Part shown: positions 6,310 through 7,611 of the stretch, piece by piece
Layout: each line of letters opens with the position of its first letter
How positions within the stretch are numbered: position 1 is the first letter of the stretch
Assembly (NCBI GenBank): GCA_029883965.1
Contig: JAOUIN010000113.1
Location: forward strand, 1-7,611
DNA: 7,611 bases
From: Betaproteobacteria bacterium
GTDB taxonomy: Bacteria > Pseudomonadota > Gammaproteobacteria > Burkholderiales > SG8-41
Direction of reading: 5' to 3'
The notes under the pieces: generated by a model
The model's database searches: none
What the model was told of the DNA's origin: nothing
Seen by the model: the letters and a program-made list of their open reading frames with translations, nothing else
Made by a program: the position numbers and the translations under genes

Positions 6310-6313
6310 CAGC

Positions 6314-6931
6314 ATGGGCACCAATCTCGATCCGGCTTCCATCGAAGCTTACATTCGCGAGCGCGTCGATGCGGTGCTCGACGAAAAGCTCGAAGCGAAG
6401 CTCGCGGACATCAAGGCCAAGCGCACGCCGTCGATGACCATCATTGCGACCAAGGGTACGCTGGACTGGGCATACCCGCCGTTCATTCTGGCGTCGACTG
6501 CAGCAGCACTGGGCTGGAACGTTTCGATTTTCTTTACGTTCTACGGATTGCAGTTGCTGCGCAAGGATCTCGGGCATCTCAAAGTCAGTCCGCTGGGCAA
6601 TCCGGGCATGCCGATGAAAATGCCGTTCGGACCGGACTGGTTCAAGGCCATCAACTGGAATATTCCCAATATCGTTCAGGCCGCCGTGCCGGGTTACGAG
6701 GCGCTGGCCACTGCACTGATGAAGCAGACGATCAGCAACAACGGTGTCGCTGAAATCGGGGAATTGCGTGCGTTGTCGCTGGAGGCCGGCGTCAACATGA
6801 TCGGCTGCCAGATGACCGTTGATCTGTTCGGCTTCACGCACGATGACTTCATACCGGAGGTCAAGGAATACTGCGGTGCCGCGACGTTCCTGCCCATGGC
6901 GCAGGAAGCCGATGTCAGTCTGTACATGTAA
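6314..6931 (+). CDS. DsrE/DsrF/DrsH-like sulfur carrier (DsrE2/DsrE3A type)
   Basis: A 205-residue protein. Residues 1-38 form a charged, probably helical extension (IRERVDAVLDEKLEAKLADI). The DsrE-like core follows: MTIIATKGTLDWAYPPFILA (41-60), STAAALGWNVSIFFTFYGL (61-79), LKVSPLGNPGMPMKMP (89-104), a variable loop, GVNMIGCQMTVDLFGF (159-174) with Cys165 in the position of the active cysteine of DsrE2-type proteins, and EYCGAATFL (185-193) with Cys187. Such proteins bind and pass sulfane sulfur, usually with TusA, and occur in sHdr and related sulfur-oxidation loci. The segments near 54-80 are hydrophobic but look like core helix plus strand rather than clear transmembrane spans. It has its own ribosome binding site and probably its own promoter. 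It differs strongly from the shorter DsrE protein at 190-588, so the two likely have distinct roles. The subtype (DsrE2B or DsrE3A) is not settled from sequence reading. Confidence 0.85.
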   Translation: MGTNLDPASIEAYIRERVDAVLDEKLEAKLADIKAKRTPSMTIIATKGTLDWAYPPFILASTAAALGWNVSIFFTFYGLQLLRKDLGHLKVSPLGNPGMPMKMPFGPDWFKAINWNIPNIVQAAVPGYEALATALMKQTISNNGVAEIGELRALSLEAGVNMIGCQMTVDLFGFTHDDFIPEVKEYCGAATFLPMAQEADVSLYM

Positions 6932-6969
6932 TTAAAGAAAAATCACGTAACTCAAAACCGGAGGGGATC

Positions 6970-7611
6970 ATGGCGCAAAAGAAGATGTTTTCTGCGGTTG
7001 CCCTGCAGTGGCGGGCGCGTTGACTGCGGGAGCAGCCGGCGCAACGGATGGTTACTTCTCGCATGGCTATGGCATGAAGGCCAAGGGGCGCGGCGGCGCA
7101 TCGGCGGCGATGACCACCGATACGTTCGGCGGCGCCAACAATCCGGCAACCATGGTCTGGGTCGGGGATCGCGTGGATATCGGCGTGGATTTTTTCCGTC
7201 CTGACCGCGGAGCAAGCCGTGCCGGTAGTTTCGGCGGAGCCGGATTTGTCGATGGCAGGGCCGATGGCAATGAATCGACAAACTTCCTGATACCCGAGTT
7301 CGGTTATAACAAAATGATCAATCCCAACCTGTCGCTGGGGGTGACGGTGTACGGCAACGGCGGCATGAATACCGATTATCCCAGCGGCCAGCTCGATGCC
7401 GGTGTCTGTGCCGGTGGTGCACCGAGCGGGGTGCCGGCGAACCTGCTGTGCGGCACGGGCAATCTGGGCGTCGACCTGTCGCAGCTGATCATTGCGCCGA
7501 CGGCGGCTTTCAAGGTGAATCCGCAGCATTCCGTCGGCGTGTCGCCACTGATCGCTTACCAGCGGTTCAAGGCCTACGGCATACAACCGTTCGGGGCAAT
7601 TTCCTCCAGTC
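6970..7611 (+). CDS. FadL/OmpP1 (TodX)-family outer-membrane protein, 5' part, apparent frameshift
   Basis: GGAGGGG at 6960-6966 precedes ATG 6970, which reads MAQKKMFSAVAL, a signal-peptide start, but then hits TGA at 7021-7023. From about 7005 another frame continues open to the window end: AVAGALTAGAAG-like signal-peptide remainder, then ATDGYFSHGYGMKAKGRGGA, NNPATMVWVG, and beta-strand-like stretches such as IPEFGYNKMINPNLSLGVTV. The glycine-rich mature N-terminus and the NNPATM motif are typical of the FadL/OmpP1/TodX porin family, which carries hydrophobic compounds across the outer membrane. One missing base near 7005 would restore a single signal peptide plus barrel. Without it, translation could begin only at GTG 7008 or TTG 7020 with a poor export signal. 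Two cysteines in an extracellular-loop-like insert (AGVCAGG and LLCGTG) could form a disulfide. The gene runs off the window. Confidence 0.8.

Larger units (their letters stand above)
6107..6313 (+). other. Dyad-rich intergenic region between lipS2 and the second dsrE gene
   Basis: No coding potential stands out in these 207 bases. They contain four inverted repeats: 6118-6145, 6162-6180, 6231-6258 and 6265-6282. They also contain an AT-rich stretch at 6234-6250 that could be a promoter, and the ribosome binding site at 6303-6309. Local base composition swings from very AT-rich (6121-6140) to very GC-rich (6161-6187). The layout suggests end of one transcript and start of another, with possible regulator binding. 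Confidence 0.6.

Overview
This window is a segment of a dissimilatory sulfur-oxidation locus of the sHdr-LbpA type (sulfur-oxidizing heterodisulfide reductase-like complex with its dedicated lipoate-binding protein). All nine genes lie on the + strand. The GC-rich codon use, the strong AGGAGG-type ribosome binding sites, an outer-membrane beta-barrel gene at the right edge and the gene content together suggest a Gram-negative sulfur-oxidizing proteobacterium. It is possibly a gammaproteobacterial chemolithotroph or a relative, but that assignment is inference. The shdrC1B1AHC2B2 genes themselves are not in the window; if present they probably lie upstream of position 1.

Left part (1-1069): the 3' end of one lipoate-binding (H-protein-like) gene, a DsrE3-type sulfurtransferase coupled to it by an ATGA overlap, then a complete LbpA with a lipoylation motif (Lys71). 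The first partial gene resembles the complete LbpA in its C-terminal tail, so the locus appears to carry two LbpA paralogs around a sulfurtransferase.

Middle (1094-6106): a compact lipoate-assembly operon with radical SAM LipS1, fused lipoate-protein ligase sLpl(AB), the geranylgeranyl-reductase-like flavoprotein LipT, a small secreted GlcG/HbpS-like protein whose start lies inside the lipT end, and BioB-like radical SAM LipS2. By established work on this family, sLpl(AB) loads an acyl/lipoyl group on LbpA, LipS1 and LipS2 insert the two sulfurs, and LipT is proposed to act as a reductase. Lipoyl-LbpA then serves the sHdr complex, while DsrE-type proteins pass sulfane sulfur to it through TusA.

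Right part (6107-7611): a 207-base intergenic region holding four inverted repeats and an AT-rich candidate promoter, then a second, longer DsrE-family protein (DsrE2/DsrE3A-like), and the 5' part of a FadL/OmpP1-type outer-membrane protein. The signal-peptide start and the mature body of that last gene are in different frames, which suggests a one-base deletion near 7005 (real or a sequencing error).

Most of the set matches a known system. The less expected parts are the exported HbpS-like protein inside a cytoplasmic cofactor operon, the tandem LbpA arrangement, the dyad-rich intergenic region, and the neighbouring FadL-like gene.
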